Numbered from the stretch's first letter, positions 25,253 to 33,503 are shown. The stretch is 48,723 bases of DNA from Asticcacaulis biprosthecium C19 (GCF_000204015.1 NZ_GL883078.1:183901-232623); one strand, 5' to 3'. The notes: generated from the letters alone by a model not told the origin. Numbers and translations: made by a program.

Positions 25253-26430
25253 GCCTGGCCCCCATGCCGCCCGCCGACGCCGCCATGAACGCCATCGCCC
25301 TGGCAGGGCTGGCCTTCGCCCTGGTGGCCGTGCCGCGCGGACCACGCGCCGGACCGCTGGACCGGCGCCTGGGCGGCCTCTATACCGGCCTGCTCGTCTT
25401 CCTGGCCCTGCGCCAGATCTTCTGGGCCATGGGACAGGCGTGGATCGTGCCCCTCATCATGGCTGCGGCCGCCTGGTTGCCGCTGCTGATCCTGCTGCTG
25501 GCCGAAGAAGTCCTGCGCCGCCACGCCGCCCGCACCGTCAAATGGTTCGTCCTGGCCGGCGGCGTCGCCTCGACCCTGGCTGCCCTGACCCTGGGCGCCA
25601 ACTGGCCGCCCCTGGCGCTGCGCGGCTTTGCCGCCTTCCAGGTCCTGACCCTAGCCCTAGTCATCGGCTTTATCCTCAAGAACCGCCGCTACGAACTCAG
25701 CCCCGCAGAAACCCGCATGGCCGACAGCGTCGCCCTGGCCCTGGTCGTCTGCCTTCCCCTGACCCTCAGCGAGTTCCGTGGTCTGTTTCCAGGGCTTCCG
25801 GTTACGCTCGCAGCACTCGGCGTCCTGTTGTTCGCCGTCATGAGTTCGGCCCTGGCCGCCGGGGTCGGATCGCCGGCGCGCTTCGGACTTGACCTGTCCG
25901 CCCTGGCCGCTACGGCCGCGGTCGTCACGACCGCCATGGCCTGGCTGGTCCCCGCCCTTGGCACCGGCGACCTGGTCCGCCTGGGCGTGGCGATCGCCTC
26001 GGTCAATGCCGCCGCCCTGATCATCGCCCGTCTCAACCAAGCGCGCAGGCTGGGCCACCGTCGCTCCTCCATCGCCGCGACCCTGGCTGCTCTGCCCGAT
26101 CCGGCCACGCCCGACATGATGATCGGCGCGCACCCGACCACGGCGGCGGGCCGGATCATCGCCGGCGACGGCCTGGCCCTCTATGGCGCCGACATCGTGA
26201 CGGCGATCGGTGGCCACCGCGTCCTCAACCGCGCCACCACCACCGAGCCCGAGATCGCCGACGCCATCCGCAACCTGCTGGACGAACACGGCGCCACCCA
26301 CTTGCTCCGGCTGTCGCCCCAGCCCCTGCGCCTGCTGGCCATCGCCTCGGGCAGCCTGGGCGGCAGCGACGCCATCGAAACCGACCTGGCCCTACTGTCG
26401 CGCCTGGTCGAAGGACAGGCCGCATGCTGA
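25249..26430 (+). CDS. Polytopic membrane protein with soluble C-terminal domain
   Basis: A 393-residue inner-membrane protein with about eight to nine hydrophobic helices (roughly 11-29, 42-60, 67-88, 98-117, 125-144, 159-176, 183-204, 216-237, 244-262), then a soluble C-terminal part of about 130 residues (GAHPTTAAGRIIAGDGLALYGADIV...). The tail resembles a small sensory alpha/beta domain, but no kinase, cyclase or transporter motif is seen. The ATG at 25249 overlaps the ThiF-like stop (ATGA); the longer frame from 24691 lies inside that gene. It could be a sensor, a scaffold or an exporter of the cluster's product. Family not recognised. Confidence 0.75.
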   Translation: MSLAPMPPADAAMNAIALAGLAFALVAVPRGPRAGPLDRRLGGLYTGLLVFLALRQIFWAMGQAWIVPLIMAAAAWLPLLILLLAEEVLRRHAARTVKWFVLAGGVASTLAALTLGANWPPLALRGFAAFQVLTLALVIGFILKNRRYELSPAETRMADSVALALVVCLPLTLSEFRGLFPGLPVTLAALGVLLFAVMSSALAAGVGSPARFGLDLSALAATAAVVTTAMAWLVPALGTGDLVRLGVAIASVNAAALIIARLNQARRLGHRRSSIAATLAALPDPATPDMMIGAHPTTAAGRIIAGDGLALYGADIVTAIGGHRVLNRATTTEPEIADAIRNLLDEHGATHLLRLSPQPLRLLAIASGSLGGSDAIETDLALLSRLVEGQAAC

Positions 26431-27521
26431 CACTGGTCTCCGGCAATCGCGACGCCTTTTTCGAAGCGCCGTTCCATGCCTATCCGGCCGACGGCCCCTA
26501 TGTCTCGCCCATGCGCAGCGACATCCTGCGCATGCTGGACCCGACCGACAACCCGCTGCTCAACGCCGGCAATCCTTACGCCTTCTGGACGGCGCACCGC
26601 GACGGCCGGCCCATCGGCCGCATCATCGCCCTGGTCCATCAGCAATCCAATGCCCGCCACGGCACCCGTCGCGCCCAGTTCGGCTTTTTCGACTGTGCCG
26701 ACGATCCCGAGGCCGCCGCCCTGTTGCTGGACGCCGCCAAGGACTTTGCCCGCCGCCACGACCTGACCGAACTGGCCGGCAACTTCAACCTGACCGCCAT
26801 GCAGCAGGCCGGCGTGGTCACCGAAGGCTTCGACGCCCGCGCCTATACCGACATGGTGGTCAACCCGGCGCACATCCCGACCCTGCTGGAACGTAACGGC
26901 TTCGAAGCCTTTTTCCCGATGTCGACCTTCACCCTCGATCTCGCCACGGCCACCCCGCCGCAACCGGACTGGGACGTGCTGGCTGCGGCCGGTTACCGTT
27001 TCGCCCCCATCGCCCGCAGCGACTTCAAGGCCCGCATGGAGGAAGCCCGCATCGTCCTCAATGACGGCTTCAGCGACAATCCGATGTTCGTGCCCCTGAC
27101 CGCCGACGAGTTCGACTTCCAGGCGCGCGAGATGATGACCATCCTCGATCCGCGCCTGTCGGCCATGCTGCACCACGACGGCCGCCCGGTCGGCACCATA
27201 ATCTGCATTCCCGACCTCAACGGCTTCATGAAGGCCAGCCGCTCGCGCTATGGCCTGAGCGCGCCCTGGCACTTCCTGCGCTACCGCCTCAACCGCCGGC
27301 GCGCCGTGATCATCTTCTATTCGGTGGCCCGCGACCACCACGGCCTGGGGCTGAACTCGGCCATGCTGGCTCGGGTGATCAATGCCCTGAAAACCAGCGG
27401 CTATGACGAACTGGGCATTACCTGGATCGCCGACCAGAACGCGGCCAGCCTGCGCCAGATGGAGAAGATCGGCGCCCAGCGGTTGCAGCGCCTGCACCTG
27501 TTCCGCAAGGCGATCGCATGA
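26424..27521 (+). CDS. Second GNAT-like protein of the cluster
   Basis: A 365-residue cytoplasmic protein. The N-terminal region (FHAYPADGPYVSPMRSDIL, GRPIGRIIALVHQQSN, FGFFDCADDPEAAALLLDAA) looks like a GNAT domain, and the C-terminal half contains an acyl-CoA-binding-like strand and loop (FYSVARDHHGLGLNSAMLARVINAL) followed by ELGITWIADQNAASLRQMEKIGA, the typical end of a GNAT fold. So it may be a tandem GNAT. The start overlaps the previous gene by 7 bases and its stop overlaps the nitroreductase start (ATGA). The acyl donor and acceptor are unknown. Confidence 0.8.
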   Translation: MLTLVSGNRDAFFEAPFHAYPADGPYVSPMRSDILRMLDPTDNPLLNAGNPYAFWTAHRDGRPIGRIIALVHQQSNARHGTRRAQFGFFDCADDPEAAALLLDAAKDFARRHDLTELAGNFNLTAMQQAGVVTEGFDARAYTDMVVNPAHIPTLLERNGFEAFFPMSTFTLDLATATPPQPDWDVLAAAGYRFAPIARSDFKARMEEARIVLNDGFSDNPMFVPLTADEFDFQAREMMTILDPRLSAMLHHDGRPVGTIICIPDLNGFMKASRSRYGLSAPWHFLRYRLNRRRAVIIFYSVARDHHGLGLNSAMLARVINALKTSGYDELGITWIADQNAASLRQMEKIGAQRLQRLHLFRKAIA

Positions 27522-28501
27522 GCCTGTCCTCCGATCAGATCCACACCGTCGTGGCCGAAGCCGCCTTCGCCCCCAATGTTCACAACATCCAGCCGGCGCG
27601 CTGGCGGTTCACCGGCCAGGACGTCATCCTCTATGAAGACACCTGCCGCCGTCTGCCAGCCGGCGATCCGACGGGTCGCGACAGCGCTATCAGCCTCGGG
27701 GCCGCCGCCGAAGGCCTGGCCATCGCGCTTTCCGCCCAGGGTTGGGGGCTGGAAGACAATCCAGATCCCCAGCCTGACGAGGCACCGATGCGTTTCGTCC
27801 ACCGTTTCCGGCTGGTGAAGCGCGACAGCGAGGATATCCTCTATCGCGTGTTGCAGCGACGGTATTCCCACCGCGGTGCCTTCCTCCCGCTCAAGCCCCT
27901 CGATCGTCAGGCGGCGCAGGGCATGACCGGCGACAGCCTGGCGGTGATCACCGAGCCCGAGGCCCTGGCTCAGGTCGCCCGCGCCTATGATGCAGCCAGT
28001 CTGAGATTTTTTCGCGATGCGGCGTTCCGCGCCGAGCTGGTTTCGTGGATGCGGTTGTCACGGACACATCCGCGCTGGGCGCTGGACGGTCTGAACGCCG
28101 AGGCCATGGCTCTGTCGCCGGTCGAGGCTATGGGGGCCGGCTTCGTACTGAAACCGCGCGTATTTTCGGTGTTGGATACCATCGGACTCGCCGGACCTTT
28201 GACGGGAGAAGCTTCGCGGGTCACCGACAGCGCCGCCGTGGTCGTCTTTCACCGGCCGGTGGGCGAAGATCCGTTCATGTCCGGCCGTGAATTTCATCGC
28301 AACTGGTTGAGGATGGTCGCCGCAAGCTTTCAGGGCGCGGTCATGGCCGCCCTGGCCGATGACGTGGTTGCCAGCGCCACCGTGGCCCGATTGACAGGCT
28401 TGGACGCTTCGAAGAGGATTATCTCCACCTGGCGGATCGGCCGCGTGACGGGTTTGCCGCCTGCCCGCGCCCGCCTGCCGGTCGACGAAATTCTGGTCTA
28501 A
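27518..28501 (+). CDS. Nitroreductase-family flavoprotein (Acg-like)
   Basis: A 327-residue protein of the FMN-dependent nitroreductase fold, longer than classical 210-residue nitroreductases and closest in layout to the Acg/Rv2032-type double-domain proteins. Visible features are APNVHNIQPARWRF near the N-terminus (FMN phosphate-binding region), RRYSHRGAFLPL mid-protein, and a C-terminal SFQGAVMAALADD segment. It could oxidise or reduce the product made by the acyl- and adenylyl-transferases of the same operon. The ATG start overlaps the upstream stop (ATGA), and the gene end overlaps the convergent cytochrome gene by 4 bases. Confidence 0.85.
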   Translation: MSLSSDQIHTVVAEAAFAPNVHNIQPARWRFTGQDVILYEDTCRRLPAGDPTGRDSAISLGAAAEGLAIALSAQGWGLEDNPDPQPDEAPMRFVHRFRLVKRDSEDILYRVLQRRYSHRGAFLPLKPLDRQAAQGMTGDSLAVITEPEALAQVARAYDAASLRFFRDAAFRAELVSWMRLSRTHPRWALDGLNAEAMALSPVEAMGAGFVLKPRVFSVLDTIGLAGPLTGEASRVTDSAAVVVFHRPVGEDPFMSGREFHRNWLRMVAASFQGAVMAALADDVVASATVARLTGLDASKRIISTWRIGRVTGLPPARARLPVDEILV

Positions 28502-30138
28502 AGCTTCTTAAGGTAGGCGATCAGGTCGCGCTTCTGGGCCGGCTTCAACTCCGCCCCAAAATCATGCCCGCCACTGCCATAACCGGGCGCGGAGGTCTCC
28601 AGAACCCACGGCTGCGACCACGGCACATACCCCGCCGGGTACGATCCGTTTGCGGTCAGGTCGATCCCCACCGTATCGAAATTCAGGCGATGCCCTCCCA
28701 CCATGAAGCGCCCAGGCCGCGGCGCCAATCCCAGAAGCGCCGCCAAGCTAGGCACGGAGCCATTGTGCAGGTAGGGCGCCGTCGCCCACAGCCCTGACAG
28801 GGGTGGCGCGGCGTAGAGGCCGGTCGCCGACGCCGTCATCGGCTTTCCGTACGCGGTCGCATTAACGGCGCGCGACAACTCCGGACTGAAGGCCCTGGCA
28901 CGCGCTGGGTCGGTGCCGACATCGCCCGCCCAGTTGGGGAAGCTAACCAGGCGCGGTGTGGCACCGCTGTCGTCATAGCTGCCGTGACAAGCGGCGCAAG
29001 CCTGGCGGTAGACCTCGCTGCCCCGCGCCGCAGCCCGTTCATCCGCTGTCCCCGGAAACGGCTGCGGCCGATAGCTGCCCAGAAAGGCGTAGATGTCGTC
29101 CGCCTTACGGATGTTTCCGGAAGCCCGTTTGGGACTGATCCCCATACTCGGAACCGAAAAGAAGGTGGTGATCGTGGCCAGGGATTTCACATGCTGCGGC
29201 GTGATATCACGGGTGCCCATCATCCTGGCCTTGGTCCCCGCCGGCGCGTAGGCCCCGTCATACAGCAGGCTTGTCCGGAAAGTACGCAGACCCAGGTCAG
29301 GAATCGAGGTCACGCCGTATTCACTTTTCCCACCACCGTCCATCGGCACATCCAGCGCCAGTTTCAACGCCGCCACACCATTGGTGGCGCCGGGACTGCC
29401 GTTCGGGAACGGCAGGGCGCGTCCCTCCGCTTTCAGATCTTTCAACCGGTCGCGCACCCGCGGCAGAACCAGATTCCGCAGCGCCCACCGTTCGCGCACC
29501 GACATCTCCGGAAACAGGATCCGAACGGCCGCCATCAGGGCATCCGGATCATCGACCGAGGCGACGTAGGCGTCATAAACCGCCGAGGTATACAGTTCGA
29601 GATTGAGTGACGTATTGGGCGCTCCCAGCCAAGCCGTCTGCGGGACCGGTCGCCCCCTCTTATCATAGGTTGCGCCGGCATGGCACGAAGCACAGCCCAG
29701 GTTTGACACCGTCACCGGCACGCCAGGCAGGATCTGCACTTCGCCATACGTCATGCCCAGCGGCAAGGCCGAGGCGACCAGCGCCTTCCTTCCTGGCCAG
29801 TTGCCAAGGCTTTGCGGGTGCAAAAATCCGAATCGAGCCAGTTCATCATCCAGTGTCGCCCGCGACAGGGGCAAATCGGGCTGTCGCCGGCGCGCCTCAA
29901 CGACCAGGGCAGCGGCGCTGAGCCGCCACGGCAGGGCGTGAGTTTCCAGGCTGTGCGCGCTTAGGCCACCGAAATCCTCGGCATAAAAATAGACCGCCCC
30001 GCGTTCGGCGGCATCATCGGGAAGTCTGGCCGGCAGCAGGACTGACGAGGTCGCTGCGAGACTCGACCACAGGACAAGACCCGCTACGGCCGCGGTGGCG
30101 ACAGCTGCCGCTGTCCATGCGTGCTTTCCGAATGTCAC
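28498..30138 (-). CDS. Di-haem c-type cytochrome (cytochrome c peroxidase/RoxA-like superfamily)
   Basis: A 546-residue exported protein. An N-terminal hydrophobic helix (about 9-30) is a signal peptide or anchor. Two haem c attachment motifs are present: CASCH (Cys149, Cys152, His153) and CAACH (Cys381, Cys384, His385). The C-terminal APPLSGLWATAPYLHNGSVPSLAALL segment is the hallmark of the di-haem peroxidase-like domain, with NGS near the distal haem region. The architecture is reminiscent of RoxA-type and MauG-type proteins, which oxidise substrates at one haem. The actual substrate is unknown. It is convergent with the nitroreductase gene and lies upstream (in its own direction) of nothing on the same strand within 4 bases. 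Confidence 0.85.
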   Translation of the reverse strand: MTFGKHAWTAAAVATAAVAGLVLWSSLAATSSVLLPARLPDDAAERGAVYFYAEDFGGLSAHSLETHALPWRLSAAALVVEARRRQPDLPLSRATLDDELARFGFLHPQSLGNWPGRKALVASALPLGMTYGEVQILPGVPVTVSNLGCASCHAGATYDKRGRPVPQTAWLGAPNTSLNLELYTSAVYDAYVASVDDPDALMAAVRILFPEMSVRERWALRNLVLPRVRDRLKDLKAEGRALPFPNGSPGATNGVAALKLALDVPMDGGGKSEYGVTSIPDLGLRTFRTSLLYDGAYAPAGTKARMMGTRDITPQHVKSLATITTFFSVPSMGISPKRASGNIRKADDIYAFLGSYRPQPFPGTADERAAARGSEVYRQACAACHGSYDDSGATPRLVSFPNWAGDVGTDPARARAFSPELSRAVNATAYGKPMTASATGLYAAPPLSGLWATAPYLHNGSVPSLAALLGLAPRPGRFMVGGHRLNFDTVGIDLTANGSYPAGYVPWSQPWVLETSAPGYGSGGHDFGAELKPAQKRDLIAYLKKL

Positions 30139-30190
30139 GAACCGCCCCTCCTGGTCGCGCCATCGTACACGTCAGGCCGTTAATCGCTAC

Positions 30191-31069
30191 CTAATCCGCA
30201 GGCACGTCACTGGCTACCACCCGCTTCGACGTCAGACTGCTGCCCGCCGAGGCGACAATCACCAACCCGATGGCCAGCCACTGCATCGCGGTCAGCCATT
30301 CGTGCAGCAGCACCAGGGCCGCCAGGGCGGCAACGGCCGGCTCCAGGCTCATCATCAGGCCGAAGGTCTTGGCCGGAATGTGTTTCAGCGCCAGCATTTC
30401 CAGCGTGTAGGGAATGGCGCCCGACAGAATAGCGACGCCCAGACCCCACAACAGGATTTGCGGATCAAATAACTGCATACCGGCGTGCGCAACGCCGATG
30501 GGCACGGTGAACAGCATCGAAAACGCCATACCGATAGCCACGGCCTTGCCGCCATGGACGCGGTCGCTGACCTTTTGGCCCAGTATAATATAGAGCCCCC
30601 AGCACACCCCGGCGATCGAGGCGTAAAGTACGCCCAGAGGATCCAGCGCCCCGGCCCCGCCATGAAACGGCAACAGAATCGCCAGACCGCCGATCGCAAA
30701 CGCGACCCACACCGCATCCAACCACCGTCGCGAGGCCAGGATGGCCACGGTCAAGGGCCCGGCAAATTCGATGGCGACGGCGATACCCAGCGGCAGACGC
30801 TGAACCGCCATATAGAAGACCAGGTTCATCACCCCGAGAAGCCCGCCATAGAGTGCCACCAGCCCCCAGTCGGCGCGGGTCTTGGGTCCACCCTTCCACG
30901 GCTGGAACAGGGCCACCAGGACGATGGCCGAAAAAGCCTGACGCAGAGCGGTCGTGCCTTCGGCGCCGATCAGGGGGAACAGGTGTTTGGCCAGGGATGC
31001 CCCGATCTGCACCGAAACGATGGCGATCAGGACGGCCGGTACCGGCCAGGTTCTGGATTGTGCGGACAT
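30191..31069 (-). CDS. rhtA: Threonine/homoserine exporter, RhtA-type DMT transporter
   Basis: A 292-residue inner-membrane transporter of the drug/metabolite (EamA) family with ten helices. It matches E. coli RhtA closely by eye along its length: SVQIGASLAKHLFPLIGAEGTTALR at the start, the RLPLGIAVAIEFAGPLTVA segment in the middle, and LSGAIPYTLEMLALKHIPAKTFGLMMSLEPAVAAL in the second EamA repeat. It should export threonine, homoserine or related amino acids by proton exchange. It is divergent from the GH18 gene, with a 167-base spacer holding possible operators. The export function fits with the threonine breakdown genes downstream, but co-regulation is not shown. Confidence 0.92.
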   Translation of the reverse strand: MSAQSRTWPVPAVLIAIVSVQIGASLAKHLFPLIGAEGTTALRQAFSAIVLVALFQPWKGGPKTRADWGLVALYGGLLGVMNLVFYMAVQRLPLGIAVAIEFAGPLTVAILASRRWLDAVWVAFAIGGLAILLPFHGGAGALDPLGVLYASIAGVCWGLYIILGQKVSDRVHGGKAVAIGMAFSMLFTVPIGVAHAGMQLFDPQILLWGLGVAILSGAIPYTLEMLALKHIPAKTFGLMMSLEPAVAALAALVLLHEWLTAMQWLAIGLVIVASAGSSLTSKRVVASDVPAD

Positions 31070-31176
31070 GGCAGGTCTCCGGCGTCGTCTTGTCTTGACC
31101 GGCTACGACGTCCGGAGATGATCTGCCAGATCAATAACCAATCGCCGTCAGCATCTCAAGGATCAGCAAAATAAAA

Positions 31177-31199
31177 TTGGTCTTATTGATTATGACCAA
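31177..31199. promoter_or_regulatory. Inverted repeat between rhtA and the GH18 gene
   Basis: TTGGTC (31177-31182) and GACCAA (31194-31199) form a symmetric pair separated by 11 bases, about 40 bases upstream of the GH18 start. The TGGTC/GACCA half-sites recall those of GntR-type aminosugar regulators, but the spacing is wider. It may control the GH18 gene, rhtA or both. Confidence 0.35.
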
Positions 31200-31236
31200 A
31201 GGCGGTGACACTCTCTATGAAAAAGAGGGAAACGTC

Positions 31237-32292
31237 ATGATCAGAACATGTGTTGCCGCCGTACTGGCGCTTACCATCGCGGCGCCAGCCTTGGCCGCGG
31301 CGAAACCGGTGAAGTCGAACGCGACCCCGGCCGTGGTGATTGGCTATATTCCGACCTTCAAGGACTATCGTCCGACGCTGGACGTCATCGATATGTCCAA
31401 GCTGACACATATCAACATCTCCTTCGTCAATCCGGATGCCCAGGGCCGGTTCGTCAATGGCGACCTGCTGGCCTGTTCCGATGGTTATGCCCCCGGCGGC
31501 GGCATGCTGCCGGCGGAGGATATCCGCAACATCGTCGCCAAGGCGCACAAGCACGGCGTTAAGGTGCTGGTGTCCCTGGGGGGCGGGATACTGCCGAAAT
31601 GCACAGGCGATTGGCTGGACCTGTTATCGGATGAGAAGCGCGCCACCACCGTCGCCAGCCTGGTCAAGTTCGCCGAGGACTTCGACCTGGACGGCATCGA
31701 TGTCGACCTCGAATGGGAGACCCTGACCGCCATCGACAAGGCCGGGCGCTATGTCCCGTTCACCGAGGAACTGAGCAAGGCGCTGGATAAGCGCGGGCTG
31801 CTGCTGACCTGCGCCACGGCTTCGAACCCGGGCGGGATGATCCCGATCGGCTCAATCCCGCATTTCGACTACATTAATATCATGTCCTATGACGGCGTCG
31901 GAGCCACCTGGGGGCCGCCGGGCGGTGAGAACGCGTCGATGGACATGGCGCGCAAGGACATTGCGACCTGGCTGGCCCGCGGCGCGCCGAAGGAAAAAAT
32001 TGTCCTGGGCGTACCCTTCTACGGCCGCGGCTTCGGTACCTATGCCGGGCAATACAACGATTACCGCAGCATCCTGGAGCGCCACGGCGAACAGGCTGCC
32101 TATGGCGACGTCATCGGCGAGCGCTGCGCCGGCTGTTCATACATCACCTATAGCGGCCGCCCGACGACCCGCGCGAAGGCAAGGCTGGCGCGGGAGCAGA
32201 CGGCAGGGGTGATGATCTGGGAACTGACCGAGGACGTCCAAGGGCCGAACAGTCTGCTCGATGCGCTGTATGACTCGCTGAATAAGGAATAG
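31237..32292 (+). CDS. Secreted GH18 family glycoside hydrolase (chitinase-like)
   Basis: A 351-residue enzyme with a Sec signal peptide (MIRTCVAAVLALTIAAPALA, cleavage near residue 21), so it works in the periplasm or outside. The GH18 catalytic signature DGIDVDLEWE is intact, with Asp152, Asp155, Asp157 and the acid Glu159. The YxN-like and barrel-end motifs (INIMSYDGVG, GVPFYGRGF, GVMIWELTEDV) are also typical of the family. It has a single catalytic domain without chitin-binding modules. Start ATG 31237 has AGAGGGA upstream; the earlier in-frame ATG at 31177 would break the signal peptide. Substrate may be chitin, chito-oligosaccharides or peptidoglycan-like glycans. Confidence 0.92.
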   Translation: MIRTCVAAVLALTIAAPALAAAKPVKSNATPAVVIGYIPTFKDYRPTLDVIDMSKLTHINISFVNPDAQGRFVNGDLLACSDGYAPGGGMLPAEDIRNIVAKAHKHGVKVLVSLGGGILPKCTGDWLDLLSDEKRATTVASLVKFAEDFDLDGIDVDLEWETLTAIDKAGRYVPFTEELSKALDKRGLLLTCATASNPGGMIPIGSIPHFDYINIMSYDGVGATWGPPGGENASMDMARKDIATWLARGAPKEKIVLGVPFYGRGFGTYAGQYNDYRSILERHGEQAAYGDVIGERCAGCSYITYSGRPTTRAKARLAREQTAGVMIWELTEDVQGPNSLLDALYDSLNKE

Positions 32293-32310
32293 GTAGAAAA
32301 GCGCCTGATT

Positions 32311-32353
32311 TATCCTCCCCCGGCCTCGCCGGCAGGCAAAGCGGCGGAGGATA
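32311..32353. repeat. Inverted repeat after the GH18 gene
   Basis: TATCCTCC (32311-32318) and GGAGGATA (32346-32353) are 8-base arms around a GC-rich centre, starting 19 bases past the GH18 stop. There is no U-run, so it looks like a REP-type palindrome rather than an intrinsic terminator, although it may protect the transcript end. Confidence 0.45.
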
Positions 32354-32460
32354 GGCACGCACGATCCGTAACCTTAACCCGCACAATAACTGCAGCATAA
32401 TATACGATTTATATGACAGCCCGTTCGGAAAATTTCGCAAATTTATACGCCTTCCGCAAA

Positions 32461-32480
32461 ATTTGACATAAATGTCAAAT
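32461..32480. promoter_or_regulatory. Perfect 9-base-arm palindrome upstream of paaC-kbl-tdh
   Basis: ATTTGACAT-AA-ATGTCAAAT has two perfect 9-base half-sites. The left half includes TTGACA, a -35 hexamer, so a bound dimer could block or position RNA polymerase. It lies about 200 bases upstream of the paaC start and 64 bases before the possible leader ORF. The regulator is not identified. Confidence 0.55.
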
Positions 32481-32543
32481 TCCGGTTTGACCGCTCCGGC
32501 GTTTTTTTGTATCAACAAAATCAATAACAAGAGAAACGCCACA

Positions 32544-32654
32544 ATGTACGCCTCGTATACTGAGACAATCGGCACGCCGAAAATGCTGCAAGACTCGCTT
32601 GCAGCAAAAAGGGTTAAGACCGGGTCTAGCGTTCCGCAAATTCCACAACAATAA
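32544..32654 (+). CDS. Possible 36-residue leader ORF
   Basis: A short frame (MYASYTETIGTPKMLQ...) beginning with ATG at 32544, preceded by AAGAGA, and ending with TAA 24 bases before the paaC ATG. It encodes a small basic peptide with no recognised family. It contains a CTGCAAG/CTTGCAG hairpin within its coding region. It may be a real small protein, a leader peptide, or a chance frame in the untranslated leader. Confidence 0.3.
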   Translation: MYASYTETIGTPKMLQDSLAAKRVKTGSSVPQIPQQ

Positions 32655-32678
32655 AGCACACACGGGAAGGCTACGGCC

Positions 32679-33428
32679 ATGCGCGATCACCTGTTCGACT
32701 ACACCCTTCGCCTGGGTGACGACGCCTTTATCCTGGGCCAGAAGCTCAGCACCTGGTGCGGCCACGCGCCCTGCCTGGAGGTCGATCTCGGCCTGTCCAG
32801 CCTCGCGCTTGACCTGGTTGGCCAGGGTACGGACTGGCTGGAGCTGGCAGCACGCATCGAAGGCGCCGGCCGTGATGCCGATGCCCTGGCCTTCAAGCGC
32901 AGTAGCGATCAGTTGCAAAACTGCCTGCTGGTCGAACAGGCCAATGGCGACTTCGCCCAGACCCTGGCGCGGCAATTCTTGTTCTCCAACTGGCAGTATC
33001 TGATGCTGGAGGCCCTGAGCGGCTCCTCCGACACGTCCGTCGCCGCCATCGCAGAACGCAGTGTCCGCGACGTCGCTTACCATGTCGACTTCAGCCGTGA
33101 CTGGATGATCCGCCTGGGCGACGGTGCCTGCCTGAGCCATCACCGCCTGGTTAAGAGCCTGGAAATGATGTCGCGTTATGTCGACGAACTGTTCGTCATG
33201 GATGACTGCGACGAAATCCTGCTGGATCGCGGCGTCGCCGTCGACAAAGCCCTCCTGCGACCTGAGTTTGACGCCCGAATCGAAGCCGTCTTGCAGGACG
33301 CCGGCCTGGTCGCGCCACGCCCGCTGGCGCCCGTCATTGGCGGCCGTAAAGTCCACGGCGACGACGTGCGGCAGTTGGAAGAGATGCAGTTCAACCTGCG
33401 CAACAACGACGTCCGTTGGGGCTTTTGA
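32679..33428 (+). CDS. paaC: Orphan PaaC-like protein (phenylacetyl-CoA epoxidase structural subunit family)
   Basis: A 249-residue ferritin-like helical protein that aligns by eye with E. coli PaaC over its whole length: YTLRLGDDAFILGQKLSTWCGHAP at the start, SDQLQNCLLVEQANGDFAQTLARQFLF in the middle, and EARYH/DVAYHVDFSRDWMIRLGDG later. PaaC is the structural partner of the catalytic PaaA in the ring epoxidase PaaABCE. None of paaA, B, D, E, G or K is in the window. The gene has a good ribosome site and lies 75 bases upstream of kbl on the same strand, so it may be transcribed with kbl and tdh. Its role without PaaA is unclear. Confidence 0.88.
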   Translation: MRDHLFDYTLRLGDDAFILGQKLSTWCGHAPCLEVDLGLSSLALDLVGQGTDWLELAARIEGAGRDADALAFKRSSDQLQNCLLVEQANGDFAQTLARQFLFSNWQYLMLEALSGSSDTSVAAIAERSVRDVAYHVDFSRDWMIRLGDGACLSHHRLVKSLEMMSRYVDELFVMDDCDEILLDRGVAVDKALLRPEFDARIEAVLQDAGLVAPRPLAPVIGGRKVHGDDVRQLEEMQFNLRNNDVRWGF

Positions 33429-33503
33429 CAGCATCAGGTTAATTTCATTTGAAACCACATTGGCGGGGGTGTAGAGACCGGGGCAAAACGCATTGGAGGT
33501 ACC

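Larger units (their letters stand above)
32293..32678 (+). other. 386-base leader/intergenic region upstream of paaC-kbl-tdh
   Basis: This gap is AT-rich compared with the genes around it. It holds an inverted repeat at 32311-32353, a run of repeated CGCAAA(A/T)TT words near 32430-32465, a perfect palindrome at 32461-32480, and a possible 36-codon leader ORF at 32544-32654 that contains a CTGCAAG/CTTGCAG hairpin (32585-32603). The promoter of the threonine-degradation operon most likely lies here. Confidence 0.55.
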
